Shown: one piece after another, positions 38,161 through 47,845 of the stretch | Layout of the letters: each line of letters starts with the position of its first letter | How positions within the stretch are numbered: the first letter of the stretch is position 1 | Source of the DNA: Porticoccaceae bacterium | GTDB lineage: Bacteria; Pseudomonadota; Gammaproteobacteria; Pseudomonadales; Porticoccaceae | DNA: 47,845 nucleotides | Direction: 5' to 3' | Assembly: GCA_018069525.1 (NCBI GenBank) | Contig: JAGPUQ010000015.1 | Span: forward strand, 1 to 47,845 | Translations under genes and position numbers: made by a program | Notes under the pieces: model-generated | What the model was told of the DNA's origin: nothing | The model's database searches: none | Seen by the model: the letters and a program-made list of their open reading frames with translations, nothing else

Positions 38161-38418
38161 ATGACCAAGGGAACCGTAAAATGGTTTAATAATGCCAAGG
38201 GCTATGGCTTTATTCTCGCCGACGATAGTGGCGAAGACGTCTTTGCCCACTACTCCGCAATAGAGATGGAGGGCTACAAGAGCTTAAAAGCCGGGCAGGA
38301 AGTAGAATTTGATATTGAAAACGGTGACAAAGGTGCTCACGCGAACCATATTCGCTGCTCCGGTGACAACCAGCAGGAAGCATTAGCCCCACAGCCTGAG
38401 ACGCAGGTAACCCATTAG
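38161..38418 (+). CDS. cspD: cold-shock domain protein, CspD-like
   Basis: A protein of 85 residues. The cold-shock domain (1-68) has RNP1 KGYGFI and RNP2 VFAHY, starting [17 protein letters not shown] tail rich in Gln, Pro and Glu extends beyond the domain. It binds single-stranded nucleic acid. Its place divergent from clpS-clpA matches cspD in gammaproteobacteria, where it acts in stationary phase. AGAGGTAACG precedes the ATG. Confidence 0.92.
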   Translation: MTKGTVKWFNNAKGYGFILADDSGEDVFAHYSAIEMEGYKSLKAGQEVEFDIENGDKGAHANHIRCSGDNQQEALAPQPETQVTH

Positions 38419-38460
38419 CTCACTTGTTAGCGCAATCACCTCATAAAACAGAAGAACCTC

Positions 38461-38493
38461 AGCAGAACGGGTGCGGCTTGCCGCCACCCTGCT
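38461..38493 (+). terminator. stem-loop after cspD
   Basis: GGGTG-CGGC and GCCG-C-CACCC pair with one bulge, extended by outer AGCA/TGCT. It is GC-rich and strong but lacks a U-tract, so factor-dependent termination or 3'-end protection is possible. Confidence 0.5.
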
Positions 38494-38590
38494 CTACAAC
38501 TCGCTTGCTTAATTGACATTTGACTTTACGAAGATACAGTAACTAATTGATTTAAATGTAGATACCAGGGCTTTCGCTCGGATATTTTGC

Positions 38591-38612
38591 GCTTAAATAT
38601 TTAAGCCTTTTT
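38591..38612 (+). terminator. perfect palindrome followed by T-run
   Basis: GCTTAAATATTTAAGC is a 16-bp perfect palindrome followed by CTTTTT. It could be a weak terminator or a regulator site ahead of nudJ. The remainder of 38419-38704 shows no gene. Confidence 0.4.
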
Positions 38613-38704
38613 AAATTGATCATGCATCACCCCAAAGGCAGCCCACTGCCTTAAAATACGCCCTGCCTACACGCCATCCTCCCTGAGGATTAACCAGAGC
38701 TGCC

Positions 38705-39148
38705 ATGCCTAATTCTGTTCACCTCACCGTTGCCACTGTGGTTTACCGCAACGGCGCTTTTCTCTGTGTAGAAGAAGTCGATAACGGTCGCTCGGTGATC
38801 AATCAACCCGCAGGCCATGTTGAGGCCGGGGAGTCGCTTATCGAAGCCGCCTGCCGGGAAACCCTTGAGGAGACCGGTTGGCGTGCAGACCCATGTTATT
38901 TGCTAGGTTTGGGTTGTTATACCTCGCCACAAAACGGAGAAAGCTACCACCGTGTGACTTTGGTTTGCGAGGCGATTGAGCGGGAAACCGAGGTCATCGA
39001 CCCGGACATTACCCAGGTGCTTTGGCTCAGCGAAACCGAGCTACGCGAACGCCAGGGCGAACATCGCAGCCCCATGGTGATGGCCTGCATCGAAGATTAT
39101 CTGGCGGGAACGCAGTATCCATTAGAGATCATCCGCGATTATCGTTAG
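38705..39148 (+). CDS. nudJ: Nudix hydrolase, NudJ-like
   Basis: A protein of 147 residues. The Nudix box is complete: GHVEAGESLIEAACRETLEE followed by TGW. NudJ hydrolyses nucleoside tri- and diphosphates and HMP pyrophosphate. The order nudJ-mnmA-hflD-purB is the same as in E. coli, which supports the symbol. It starts at ATG 38705, close after a GAGG-containing leader. Confidence 0.9.
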   Translation: MPNSVHLTVATVVYRNGAFLCVEEVDNGRSVINQPAGHVEAGESLIEAACRETLEETGWRADPCYLLGLGCYTSPQNGESYHRVTLVCEAIERETEVIDPDITQVLWLSETELRERQGEHRSPMVMACIEDYLAGTQYPLEIIRDYR

Positions 39149-39202
39149 AATTGCCGCCCTCCTTCCTTATCGTTGAGATAGATTGTTGAGCGCGCCCAGC
39201 CT

Positions 39203-40462
39203 GTGAACCCAAAACCCACTGATTCAATGGCCCCGAGAGTCATTGTCGGCATGTCCGGCGGTGTTGACTCCTCCGTCAGTGCGCTGCTGTTACTGCAACA
39301 GGGCTATCGGGTGGAAGGCCTGTTTATGAAAAACTGGAATGAGGACGACGGCAGCGAATACTGCACCGCTCAGGAAGACATGTTCGACGCCTTACAGGTG
39401 TGTGAAAAGCTGGGTATCGAATTACACACCGCGAATTTTGCCAGTCAGTACTGGGACCAGGTGTTCGCGCATTTTTTAGAGGAGTATCGTGCAGGCCGTA
39501 CACCCAATCCGGATATCCTGTGCAACCGAGAAATCAAATTCAAAGTCTTTCTGGATTATTGCAACGAACTAGGTGCCGACTATATTGCCACCGGTCACTA
39601 TGTGCGTAACCGTTTAATCGAGTCTAATGACAAAGGTGATTCGTCGTCTCCGCCCCGCTGCGAATTACTCCGCGGACTGGATAACAACAAAGACCAAAGC
39701 TACTTCCTGCATACCGTAGACCGTAGCGCACTCGCTAAAACCCTATTCCCAGTGGGGGAAATAACCAAACCCGAAGTACGTCAGTTGGCTCGCGAACACG
39801 ATCTGGTCACCCACAGTAAAAAAGACAGCACCGGAATTTGTTTTATCGGCGAGCGTCGGTTTAGTGATTTTTTAGAAACCTACTTACCCGCACAACCCGG
39901 CAATATCGAAACCCCCGAAGGTACAGTACTGGGCACCCACAAGGGCCTGATGTTTCACACCCTCGGCCAACGGGAAGGCCTGGGTATTGGCGGTGTTAAG
40001 GGTGCCGATGAACGACCCTGGTATGTGGCAGGGAAAAACCTCGACAGCAACACTCTCATCGTAGTTCAGGGCAACGAACATCCCCTGCTCTACTGCTCGG
40101 CATTGCGCGCGGAGCAACTCCACTGGATTAACGAGGCGCCTTCCTCCCTGCCAGGTCAGCCCCAACTCCAGAAACAGCCGCAACTAGAGGGAGAATTCCA
40201 CTGCACGGCAAAAACCCGCTACCGCCAACCCGACCAGACTTGCACCGTGAGCTTAGAGGGCGACTCCTGCACCGTGTATTTCGATACCCCGCAACGCGCC
40301 GTTACCCCGGGGCAGTCAGTGGTGTTCTACGACGGCGACGTTTGCCTGGGCGGCGGTATTATTTCTGCCCAGCTAAACTCTACAAAGCCAGACTCTGAAA
40401 AACCACACTCTGCAAAGCCAGGCTCTTCAAGGCCAGACTCTTTAAGGTCAGATAATGTTTAG
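39203..40462 (+). CDS. mnmA: tRNA-specific 2-thiouridylase
   Basis: A protein of 419 residues. The PP-loop is [15 protein letters not shown]. The catalytic Cys pair is in [12 protein letters not shown] and [13 protein letters not shown]. It thiolates U34 of tRNA-Lys, Glu and Gln. It is about 50 residues longer than usual because of a small insert near residue 310 ([12 protein letters not shown]) and a C-terminal tail of pentapeptides ([25 protein letters not shown]). The start is GTG 39203; ATG 39227 would also keep the PP-loop. The end overlaps hflD by 8 nt. Confidence 0.95.
   Translation: MNPKPTDSMAPRVIVGMSGGVDSSVSALLLLQQGYRVEGLFMKNWNEDDGSEYCTAQEDMFDALQVCEKLGIELHTANFASQYWDQVFAHFLEEYRAGRTPNPDILCNREIKFKVFLDYCNELGADYIATGHYVRNRLIESNDKGDSSSPPRCELLRGLDNNKDQSYFLHTVDRSALAKTLFPVGEITKPEVRQLAREHDLVTHSKKDSTGICFIGERRFSDFLETYLPAQPGNIETPEGTVLGTHKGLMFHTLGQREGLGIGGVKGADERPWYVAGKNLDSNTLIVVQGNEHPLLYCSALRAEQLHWINEAPSSLPGQPQLQKQPQLEGEFHCTAKTRYRQPDQTCTVSLEGDSCTVYFDTPQRAVTPGQSVVFYDGDVCLGGGIISAQLNSTKPDSEKPHSAKPGSSRPDSLRSDNV
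40376..40450 (+). repeat. 15-bp tandem array encoding the MnmA tail
   Basis: Five units: AACTCTACAAAGCCA, GACTCTGAAAAACCA, CACTCTGCAAAGCCA, GGCTCTTCAAGGCCA, GACTCTTTAAGGTCA. The AAGG of the last unit lies 7 nt before the hflD ATG, so the array also supplies that gene's ribosome-binding site. Confidence 0.9.
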
Positions 40463-41072
40463 CAAACCCACTAAAGAGCAAGCCATCGCCCTGGCCGGTG
40501 TGTTTCAAGCCTGTCAATTAGTCGACAAGCTGGCCACCACGGGCAGAGTCACTCCCGATCAACTCGATATTGCCATCGCCAGCTTACTCAATCAAAACCC
40601 CAAAGACACGGCTTCGGTGTTTGGTGGCACGCATAACCTGCGCACCGGCTTTGAGGTAATGGAGAATGCCTTAGCACTGCAAAAATCCGCACAGGCTCCC
40701 AACACCCTGCGCTACGCCATTAGCGTGCTGTATTTACAGCGCAGGCTGTCGAAAGATACCGCCATGCTCGATAAAGTCGGCGCAGGCATCGCTCGCGCCG
40801 CGCAACAAGCCGAGCTGTATAACCCGACCCACGACAACGTACTCAACAACCTCGCAGACCTCTATCAACAGACCTTAAGCAGCTACAACTTTCGGATTCA
40901 GGTAAAAGGTGAACCCGATTACTTACGCCAGGAATCGGTGGCAACCCGGTTACGCTGTTTATTATTTGCCGCTATTCGCTCGGCGGTATTATTTCAGCAA
41001 CTGGGCGGTCGGCGTTGGCATTTAGTTTTTTATCGCAAAGCGCTTCTTCAGCACCTTCACAGGTTAAAATAG
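40455..41072 (+). CDS. hflD: high-frequency lysogenization protein HflD
   Basis: A helical protein of 205 residues. Family segments include [17 protein letters not shown] and [15 protein letters not shown], then [17 protein letters not shown]. HflD is a membrane-associated protein conserved between mnmA and purB; in E. coli it affects phage lambda CII. Its ATG lies inside the end of mnmA. The C terminus is basic. Confidence 0.93.
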   Translation: MFSKPTKEQAIALAGVFQACQLVDKLATTGRVTPDQLDIAIASLLNQNPKDTASVFGGTHNLRTGFEVMENALALQKSAQAPNTLRYAISVLYLQRRLSKDTAMLDKVGAGIARAAQQAELYNPTHDNVLNNLADLYQQTLSSYNFRIQVKGEPDYLRQESVATRLRCLLFAAIRSAVLFQQLGGRRWHLVFYRKALLQHLHRLK

Positions 41073-41127
41073 AAACCCTCAGCCTTATACTCGCCCTTCG
41101 ATAGGGGCATTCATTACAACCAGGTAG

Positions 41128-42534
<1,407 letters not shown>

Positions 42535-42561
42535 TCTTGTTAGTTCAGAAAAGGAGGTAGG

Positions 42562-43227
42562 ATGAAAAACTCTACCAAAACCAAATATGTACCAGCGCTG
42601 GGGTATCATTGGTTAACGCCTTATTATGACGCCGTAGTGGGTGCTACGACGCGAGAACATAGTTTCAAGCACGCACTCATCGAGCAAGCTCAATTTGAGC
42701 CAGGGCAGGAAGTTTTGGATCTCGCCTCAGGAACCGGCACCCTGGCAATTTGGATTAAACAGCATCAGCCTGGGGCTAACGTTACGGGTGCTGACGGCGA
42801 CCCTGCGATTTTATCCCTTGCCTCTCATAAGGCAAAAAAAGCGACTGTTTCAGTAAAGTTTGATTGCGCACTATCACATGATCTACCTTATTCTTCTGCA
42901 CAATTTGATCGAGTAGTTTCGAGCCTATTCTTTCACCATTTATGCTGGGAAGACAAAAAACGTACCGCACATGAAATGTTCCGTATTCTCAAGCCGGGCG
43001 CAGAACTACATATCGCAGACTGGGGGCCAGCAAGTAACCCCCTGATGAGAGGGTTATTCCTGTTTATTCAATTGCTTGATGGTTTCAAAAACACGCAGGA
43101 CAACCTATCGGGCAAGCTACCCAAGCTGTTTGAAGAAGTTGGATTTTCAGAAGTCTCTCAGGGAAAAACGTTCAACACCATTTACGGAACAATGGTTCTT
43201 TATAGTGCCACTAAACCCGACAAATAA
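42562..43227 (+). CDS. class I SAM-dependent methyltransferase
   Basis: A protein of 221 residues. Motif I is VLDLASGTGTLAIWI, followed by VTGADGDPAIL. A UbiE/Methyltransf_25-like middle section (DRVVSSLFFHHLCWEDK, RILKPGAELHIADWG) follows. An excellent Shine-Dalgarno, AAGGAGGT, precedes the ATG. It lies between purB and convergent uvrB and is more AT-rich than both, so it may be a later insertion. Substrate unknown. Confidence 0.85.
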   Translation: MKNSTKTKYVPALGYHWLTPYYDAVVGATTREHSFKHALIEQAQFEPGQEVLDLASGTGTLAIWIKQHQPGANVTGADGDPAILSLASHKAKKATVSVKFDCALSHDLPYSSAQFDRVVSSLFFHHLCWEDKKRTAHEMFRILKPGAELHIADWGPASNPLMRGLFLFIQLLDGFKNTQDNLSGKLPKLFEEVGFSEVSQGKTFNTIYGTMVLYSATKPDK

Positions 43228-43279
43228 ACCTGCCACGCAGGCTTAACAAAGCTTAGACCTGGAAAATACGGCGCTTTGC

Positions 43280-45307
43280 TTAAGGCGTAGCTAGAAAAAC
43301 CTGCTCTTTGAATTCCTTAATATCGTCCCGCACCCGTGCCGCATCTTCAAATTCCAGATTTTGGGCGTGCTGATTCATTTTGTCTTCCATGGCGCGCATT
43401 AACTTGGCCATGGCCGCAGGAGAATCGCCGGCCTTATCGGCCAGTACGCCATAGTCGGCGCGGGCTTCCGCCACCTTATCGAATTTCTGCTGACGGCGAC
43501 CCATCAGTACCGCGCCTTCCATAATATCGGCCACGGACTTTTTGATACCTTTCGGGGTAATACCGTGTTCTGTGTTGTGGGCGATTTGCTTGCTGCGTCG
43601 CCGATCCGTTTCATCCATCGCCCGCTGCATCGACCCCGTGATTTTGTCGGCATAAAGAATGGCGTGGCCATTTAAATGTCGCGCCGCTCGGCCAATGGTT
43701 TGTATCAACGATTGCTCGGAACGCAAAAAGCCTTCCTTGTCGGCATCCATAATCGCGACTAGAGAAACCTCCGGCATATCCAGGCCCTCCCGCAGTAAAT
43801 TAATGCCCACCAGAACGTCGAATTCCCCCAGGCGCAAGTCGCGAATAATTTCCACCCGCTCGATAGTTTTAATATCAGAATGCAAATAGCGCACGCGTAC
43901 ACCGTGTTCGTCTAGATAGTCGGTGAGATCTTCGGCCATACGTTTGGTGAGTACAGTAATGAGTACCCGCTCATCCAGCGCGACGCGTTCCTTAATTTGG
44001 CCCATCACATTGTCAACTTGAGTCGAGGCCGGTAACACCTCGATTTCCGGATCAATCAAGCCTGTTGGCCGCACCACCTGTTCGACTATCGCCTCACCGT
44101 GCTCGGCTTCGTATTTGCCCGGTGTCGCCGACACAAACAAGGTTTGCGGCATTAGGCGCTCCCATTCATCGAACCGCAGGGGTCGGTTATCCAGCGCCGA
44201 GGGCAGGCGGAAACCGTATTCCACCAAGGTCTCCTTGCGCGACCGGTCGCCTTTGTACATGCCACCAATTTGAGGAATGGTGACGTGAGACTCATCCGTC
44301 ACCAGCAAAGCTTCTGCGGGCAGGTAGTCAAACAGTGTCGGTGGCGCCTCGCCCGGTTCTCGGCCCGACAAATAACGGGAATAGTTTTCAATACCGCTGC
44401 AGTAACCCAGCTCCTTCATCATTTCCAGATCGTAACGAGTACGCTCCGACAAACGCTGGGCTTCCACCAGTTTATTGCTGCTGTGTAATTGCTCCAGACG
44501 CTGAGCCAGCTCGACTTTGATTTTATCCACCGCCGCCAGGATGGTTTTCTTGGGCGTCACGTAATGGGATTTTGGATACACCGAAACCCGTGGCACACGC
44601 TGGAGAACCTCTCCGGTCAGCGGATCAAATAACGACAGGTTCTCGATTTCTTCGTCGAACAATTCGACTCGCACCGCGTGCTGCTCTGAATCAGCGGGGA
44701 AAATATCAATCACATCGCCGCGCACCCGGTAGTTACCGCGCTCAAAGGCGACATCGTTACGGGTATATTGCAGCTCCGCCAAACGGTGCAAAATAAAGCG
44801 CTGATCTACCGCATCACCGCGCACCATGTGCAGCAGCATCTTCAGGTAAGAATCCGGGTCGCCCAAACCGTAAATTGCCGACACCGTCGCCACCACAATG
44901 ACATCTTTGCGCTCTATCAGCGCCTTGGTGGCGGACAGTCGCATTTGCTCAATATGCTTGTTGACCGAGGCGTCTTTTTCAATAAAGGTCCCCGAAGCTG
45001 GCACATAGGCCTCCGGCTGATAGTAATCGTAGTAGGACACGAAGTACTCGACCGCGTTATTGGGGAAAAAATCCCGCAGCTCCCCATAGAGCTGGGCAGC
45101 CAGGGTTTTATTGTGGGCCATCACCAGAGTCGGCCGCTGAAGCTGCTCAATCACCTTGGCGACGGTAAAGGTCTTACCGGAGCCGGTGACGCCGAGCAGG
45201 GTCTGAGCCGCCAATCCGGCCTCCAGGCCCTCGACTAACTGCTTTATCGCCTGGGGTTGATCTCCGGCGGGCTGGTAGTTACTGACCACCTGTAGTGGTT
45301 TGGACAT
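43280..45307 (-). CDS. uvrB: excinuclease ABC subunit B
   Basis: A protein of 675 residues, standard length. Walker A is [14 protein letters not shown]. The damage-probing beta-hairpin is [20 protein letters not shown]. Helicase motifs follow ([13 protein letters not shown], then [12 protein letters not shown]). A C-terminal UVR domain binds UvrC. It verifies lesions in nucleotide excision repair. I see no clear LexA box in the 157 nt upstream. Confidence 0.98.
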   Translation of the reverse strand: MSKPLQVVSNYQPAGDQPQAIKQLVEGLEAGLAAQTLLGVTGSGKTFTVAKVIEQLQRPTLVMAHNKTLAAQLYGELRDFFPNNAVEYFVSYYDYYQPEAYVPASGTFIEKDASVNKHIEQMRLSATKALIERKDVIVVATVSAIYGLGDPDSYLKMLLHMVRGDAVDQRFILHRLAELQYTRNDVAFERGNYRVRGDVIDIFPADSEQHAVRVELFDEEIENLSLFDPLTGEVLQRVPRVSVYPKSHYVTPKKTILAAVDKIKVELAQRLEQLHSSNKLVEAQRLSERTRYDLEMMKELGYCSGIENYSRYLSGREPGEAPPTLFDYLPAEALLVTDESHVTIPQIGGMYKGDRSRKETLVEYGFRLPSALDNRPLRFDEWERLMPQTLFVSATPGKYEAEHGEAIVEQVVRPTGLIDPEIEVLPASTQVDNVMGQIKERVALDERVLITVLTKRMAEDLTDYLDEHGVRVRYLHSDIKTIERVEIIRDLRLGEFDVLVGINLLREGLDMPEVSLVAIMDADKEGFLRSEQSLIQTIGRAARHLNGHAILYADKITGSMQRAMDETDRRRSKQIAHNTEHGITPKGIKKSVADIMEGAVLMGRRQQKFDKVAEARADYGVLADKAGDSPAAMAKLMRAMEDKMNQHAQNLEFEDAARVRDDIKEFKEQVFLATP

Positions 45308-45419
45308 AATGCGTCGCGTAGAAAGAAATTAGCCAAACATCATAACACTTCCAAAAAGGCATTCGCCGCCCAAAGACCGACAACAAACCGAATAAATGCC
45401 CTAAAAGTCCATTCCAAGG

Positions 45420-45448
45420 TTGACTGCATAAAGTGGCAGCTATACCAT
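45420..45448 (+). promoter_or_regulatory. promoter of tRNA-Asn
   Basis: TTGACT (45420-45425), 17-nt spacer, TACCAT (45443-45448). The predicted start lies just before the tRNA at 45465. Confidence 0.55.
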
Positions 45449-45464
45449 ACCCGCGCCTTATAAT

Positions 45465-45540
45465 TCCGCCTTAGCTCAGCTGGTAGAGCAAATGACTGTT
45501 AATCATTGGGTCGCTGGTTCGAGCCCAGCAGGCGGAGCCA
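45465..45540 (+). tRNA. tRNA-Asn (GTT)
   Basis: A complete 76-nt cloverleaf with encoded CCA. The acceptor pairs TCCGCCT with AGGCGGA. The D arm is in GCTCAGCTGGTAGAGC, the anticodon GTT is at 45498-45500, and the T loop is TTCGAGC. Confidence 0.97.
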
Positions 45541-45582
45541 ATTTAAGTAGTTTGAAGTAGTAATTTAAGCAGTAAACGAGAA

Positions 45583-45607
45583 GGGTCGCCAACAGGTGGC
45601 CCTTTTT
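45583..45607 (+). terminator. intrinsic terminator after tRNA-Asn
   Basis: GGGTCGCC, loop AACA, GGTGGCCC and five T. The stem has two G-T pairs. Confidence 0.85.
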
Positions 45608-45709
45608 GGTTTTGGCCTTTTATTAAAGTTATAGTGCTAATAAACCGGGTATCTTGCTCGCAGACGCGCAAAATGCAGATAAGAATCACAGGCTCTTGTC
45701 AGGTGTGAA

Positions 45710-46078
45710 TTAATAGCCGGATACATATATTTTATAGGAGTCATGCTCAACGATTGGGTTTTTTGCGCGGCCCCCACCGCACGAAATCTCGAAGTTCCTG
45801 GTTTCTCCAGCCGGAACTCCGCCTCTAATACCCTCGTCGCATTGTTTGACAAACTCATCACCAAGATAGAGATCAACTGTCACGTTGATATCTTTGGCTT
45901 TATTTTCCCCGATATTCTTTATTTCCCCTAAAATAAGAAGCTTGTCGTTTCTCTCGATTTTCCGATGCTTGGATATATTAATCATTTTCGGCTCAAAGCT
46001 ATACATACCCATAGCTTCTTCTATCATTTTCTGCGTTAGGTAATAATAAGAAAAGCCTAAGACGACGCTAAACCCCAA
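45710..46078 (-). CDS. hypothetical protein, FxLYD-like domain
   Basis: A protein of 122 residues with an N-terminal hydrophobic segment (about 2-15), then a beta-rich domain. The pattern LLILGEIKNIGENKAKDINVTVDLYLGD resembles FxLYD-type extracytoplasmic domains. The start is TTG 46078; an in-frame stop lies eight codons upstream, so the N terminus may be truncated. It is AT-rich and lies next to a tRNA in an accessory region. Function unknown. Confidence 0.5.
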   Translation of the reverse strand: MGFSVVLGFSYYYLTQKMIEEAMGMYSFEPKMINISKHRKIERNDKLLILGEIKNIGENKAKDINVTVDLYLGDEFVKQCDEGIRGGVPAGETRNFEISCGGGRAKNPIVEHDSYKIYVSGY

Positions 46079-46195
46079 GCCTGTTAAAACACCATTTTAT
46101 ATTTGTTAGTGGTGGAAAAGATGATGGTGCTGTCACCATTGCGCTGCACTTGATGAAAACAGATGTGTTTATAGATTTTTAACTTTGCATTCATA

Positions 46196-46207
46196 CTGAC
46201 CCCGTTT
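46196..46207. repeat. CTGACCCCGTTT motif, copy 2
   Basis: Identical to 103-114. Both lie just beyond the stop of a minus-strand accessory gene. Core-motif relatives are at 47490-47500 and, inverted, at 47652-47662. Confidence 0.8.
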
Positions 46208-46219
46208 GCCAGTGTGCCT

Positions 46220-47422
46220 TTAACGCCGCGCTTTGCAACTCGTTTCGATCAAATCGATAAGTATTCGTTCGACGTTGCTGCCACCAATACCAATACGCGC
46301 GCCTGGGGAAATTGTTGCCAGCGTCTGCGCCGAACGCTGATAGTTACCCTTCACAAAATCACTAAGTGAAGACACCAGGGCGAGTGAAACGTCACGATTC
46401 ACCCCGCTGAGTTTTCCAGAAATGGTTTCTTCACATCGTTTAAGTCCGGCTATATCGCCTGCTGTAGCGTACAGGCCAGCCACATGAAGTGCGATGAAAG
46501 GATGACCTATCATTCCCCAGACGCGCTCAATATGCTTTAGCACATCATTCCCCAATGCACCCGTCTGGCCGCTCTGCAGGTAATCCCTGAGCAGAAAACC
46601 ACCACAATCAGCAAGCGTAAGAATAGGGCCGCATGTCGTGGTTTCTGGTGCACAAAATTCTAGATAACGCTGCATCGCGGCTTCGCGGTCACCTATTTGC
46701 CATTCGGCCAAAGCAAGGTGCCACTGGACGTGCCCATACATTTGTCCCTCACGAGCGCCGGCCCCATGTTCCTTGAGCCAGTCCTGCAGCAGCTGTGCCG
46801 ATTCTTCGGTTGCGCCGTCATCATGCAGCATATGCGCCAAACCATGAATGGAATAAAGTGCCTGAGGCCGAATGTCCAAAGCCCGTTCAATAAGCTCGCG
46901 TCCACGCTTGCGTTGCCCCGCTTCACTCGCTGCAAATCCTAGCCGGGCAAGAAATGCCCAATCGTTGCCTAAAGCCCCTTCAACGGATTCGAATACGTTC
47001 AGCACGGCATCAAGTTTTTTGGCCCCCCCGTAAAAAAACAGATTTCCCGCTAGCTGAGAAACCACTAACAGATCGGCAGGCGTAGTTTCGATGTAGGCTA
47101 GTGCCTTTGCGCGGGTAGCATCAGGCAGATCAATCATGCCGATAAGAACATCGATATGTTCACGCTCCCAGTCGGTTGCGTTCAATGATGCCCGTTCTGC
47201 ACGTTCACGGTAGACTGTAGCATCAGGCTCGCCAACATCTTGTGCCACGTAATAGCGCGCAGCAGCAGCCAAAGCAAAATCCTTATCTAGCTGAAGTGCG
47301 CTATCAAGGGTTTCGGCTGCGCCAGATTCTGACCCTAGAATTAAATCAATTGCTTCCTGGTATAGATTAGTAGCTTTAGAGGACTCACTTGATAATGTGT
47401 TGCCAGTGCGTGTTTCGAACAT
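46220..47422 (-). CDS. tetratricopeptide-repeat protein, TTC38-like
   Basis: A protein of 400 residues composed of helical repeats, with no signal peptide. Segments such as SIHGLAHMLHDDGATEESAQ, HVQWHLALAEWQIGD and GHPFIALHVAGLYATAGD match bacterial members of the TTC38 family, which are of unknown function. Those are often 430-470 residues, so this one is slightly short. The ATG 47422 is preceded by GGATGTCCC, a poor ribosome site. It lies among mobile-element remnants. A CTGACCCCGTTT motif sits just past its stop codon. Confidence 0.78.
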   Translation of the reverse strand: MFETRTGNTLSSESSKATNLYQEAIDLILGSESGAAETLDSALQLDKDFALAAAARYYVAQDVGEPDATVYRERAERASLNATDWEREHIDVLIGMIDLPDATRAKALAYIETTPADLLVVSQLAGNLFFYGGAKKLDAVLNVFESVEGALGNDWAFLARLGFAASEAGQRKRGRELIERALDIRPQALYSIHGLAHMLHDDGATEESAQLLQDWLKEHGAGAREGQMYGHVQWHLALAEWQIGDREAAMQRYLEFCAPETTTCGPILTLADCGGFLLRDYLQSGQTGALGNDVLKHIERVWGMIGHPFIALHVAGLYATAGDIAGLKRCEETISGKLSGVNRDVSLALVSSLSDFVKGNYQRSAQTLATISPGARIGIGGSNVERILIDLIETSCKARR

Positions 47423-47450
47423 GGGACATCCTTATACAGAAGTTAATCCA

Positions 47451-47467
47451 CCCCGGCAAAGCCGGGG
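47451..47467. repeat. REP-like GC palindrome
   Basis: CCCCGGC, AAA and GCCGGGG form a perfect 7-bp hairpin. It lies within 250 bp of a RAYT transposase end, and such elements are mobilised by RAYTs. Only one full copy is seen; 12529-12555 has the same arms with a longer loop. Confidence 0.55.
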
Positions 47468-47489
47468 GCTAATTGGTTGTGATAAGCAA

Positions 47490-47662
47490 GACCTGACCCC
47501 AATCCGTATCACGTCTTCTTCAGTCGTAAGTCATGCTCGCAGGGCGAGTATGCCATGCCTTGTTATAAGCCAACATCAGACCATACCGCCATTTCGTTGC
47601 CGCTCGGCTCGATAAAATGAAAACGCCTACCACCAGGGAAAGCACAATCGCGGGGTCAGGTC
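47490..47662. repeat. inverted GACCTGACCCC pair
   Basis: GACCTGACCCC (47490-47500) and GGGGTCAGGTC (47652-47662) are exact inverted copies 151 bp apart. They bracket the truncated VOC gene and end beside the transposase stop. Confidence 0.85.
47563..47650 (-). pseudogene. 3' remnant of a VOC (glyoxalase/bleomycin-resistance) gene
   Basis: On the minus strand the frame reads FPGGRRFHFIEPSGNEMAVW and ends in SDVGL and a stop at 47563-47565. This is the characteristic C terminus of VOC-superfamily proteins, including the metal-ligand Glu in NEMAVW. Only about 28 codons remain. Upstream it is cut exactly at the inverted motif 47652-47662, beyond which lies the transposase end. Confidence 0.7.
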
Positions 47663-47664
47663 TA

Positions 47665-47845
47665 TCATTTAGCCCTCACGATCCGGCCAATCTGCGTAAA
47701 GTGTAAATTAAAATATTCACCGAGTTCCTGATAAGAATACCCGCCACTCGCGTAAGCCAGGACGATTGCTTCATTCCTGCTATTTGCTGTTTTAACATAC
47801 TCGGATAATAGTTTAGCTATGGCTCTGGTTTGCACCATTGGAATT
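47665..47845 (-). CDS. REP-associated tyrosine transposase (IS200-like, RAYT), C-terminal part
   Basis: The minus strand has an open frame from the window edge to the stop at 47665-47667. It includes AKLLSEYVKTANSRNEAIV, LAYASGGYSYQELGEYFNL and HFTQIGRIVRAK. This is the C-terminal helix-turn-helix of RAYT/IS200-like transposases. The catalytic HUH domain lies outside the window. The stop is followed at once by the GACCTGACCCC motif, as these genes are commonly flanked. Activity cannot be judged. Confidence 0.72.
   Translation of the reverse strand, partial: IPMVQTRAIAKLLSEYVKTANSRNEAIVLAYASGGYSYQELGEYFNLHFTQIGRIVRAK

Noticed and set aside
45426..45441. CTGC-N8-GCAG resembling a LexA box upstream of uvrB
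   Set aside because: It deviates from CTGT-N8-ACAG at both arms and lies in the tRNA-Asn promoter spacer, more than 110 nt from uvrB.
45465..45540. tRNA-Asn as an integrated-element attachment site
   Set aside because: No direct repeat of the tRNA 3' end and no integrase gene is visible in the 2.3 kb to its right.
45541..45575. TTTAAGTAGT-like repeats after tRNA-Asn as a further tandem array
   Set aside because: Units differ in length (12 and 10) and are too degenerate to count with the other arrays.
45637..45876. Minus-strand frame overlapping the FxLYD-like gene
   Set aside because: Out-of-frame shadow with no domain pattern; the 45710-46078 frame has the hydrophobic leader and beta-rich domain.
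47561..47568. TGTTATAA as an integron attC-like site
   Set aside because: No paired core site or imperfect inverted structure surrounds it, and the bases encode the end of the VOC remnant.

Overview
The window is about 48 kb of a gammaproteobacterial chromosome. The housekeeping blocks have gammaproteobacterial content and order: ftsK-lolA-rarA-crcB-serS-cysG-gor, trxB-aat-bpt-infA, clpS-clpA-cspD and nudJ-mnmA-hflD-purB-uvrB. The lipid-catabolic block and overall style resemble marine members of the Cellvibrionales/Spongiibacteraceae type. That placement is inference from gene content; no 16S rRNA is present.

Layout, left to right. (1) 1-1.3 kb: the 3' part of a tRNA-Pro, an AT-rich zinc-ribbon membrane protein and a methyltransferase. 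(2) 1.4-10.7 kb: an acyl-CoA catabolic block made of a cysteine-less thiolase-fold protein, a DUF35 partner, two hot-dog hydratase-like proteins and an acyl-CoA dehydrogenase. Facing or following it are ETF-ubiquinone oxidoreductase, ETF beta/alpha and a FadL-type porin. Together these could import a lipid, oxidise it, and pass electrons to ubiquinone. (3) 10.9-15.3 kb: an ECF-type sigma factor overlapping a small membrane protein, then a DUF3106 protein, with a His/Arg-rich exported protein and the periplasmic protease Prc upstream. (4) 15.5-22.3 kb: a zinc alcohol dehydrogenase, an AT-rich signalling operon (GAF-PAS histidine kinase, single receiver, REC-GGDEF-EAL) and a SIMPL-domain protein. 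(5) 22.4-31.6 kb: one long minus-strand run, ftsK to gor, with tight or overlapping junctions. (6) 31.9-38.4 kb: trxB, then an N-degron cluster (aat, bpt, clpA, clpS) around infA, then cspD with a strong promoter and long leader. (7) 38.7-45.3 kb: nudJ-mnmA-hflD-purB, a methyltransferase and convergent uvrB. (8) 45.4-47.8 kb: tRNA-Asn followed by accessory DNA: an FxLYD-like protein, a TTC38-like TPR protein, a truncated VOC/glyoxalase remnant and the 3' end of a REP-associated (IS200-like) transposase, with copies of a CTGACCCC-containing motif.

Two patterns are not explained by ordinary gene content. First, at least eleven short degenerate tandem arrays (units of 6, 7, 12, 13 or 15 bp), unrelated in sequence, sit at gene starts, gene ends or short spacers. 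Those inside genes all have unit lengths divisible by three. Second, the CTGACCCC motif recurs at both accessory ends of the window, next to gene stops and a RAYT transposase.

Start codons were adjusted to ribosome-binding sites where these were visible. No CRISPR array, complete insertion sequence or replication origin was seen.
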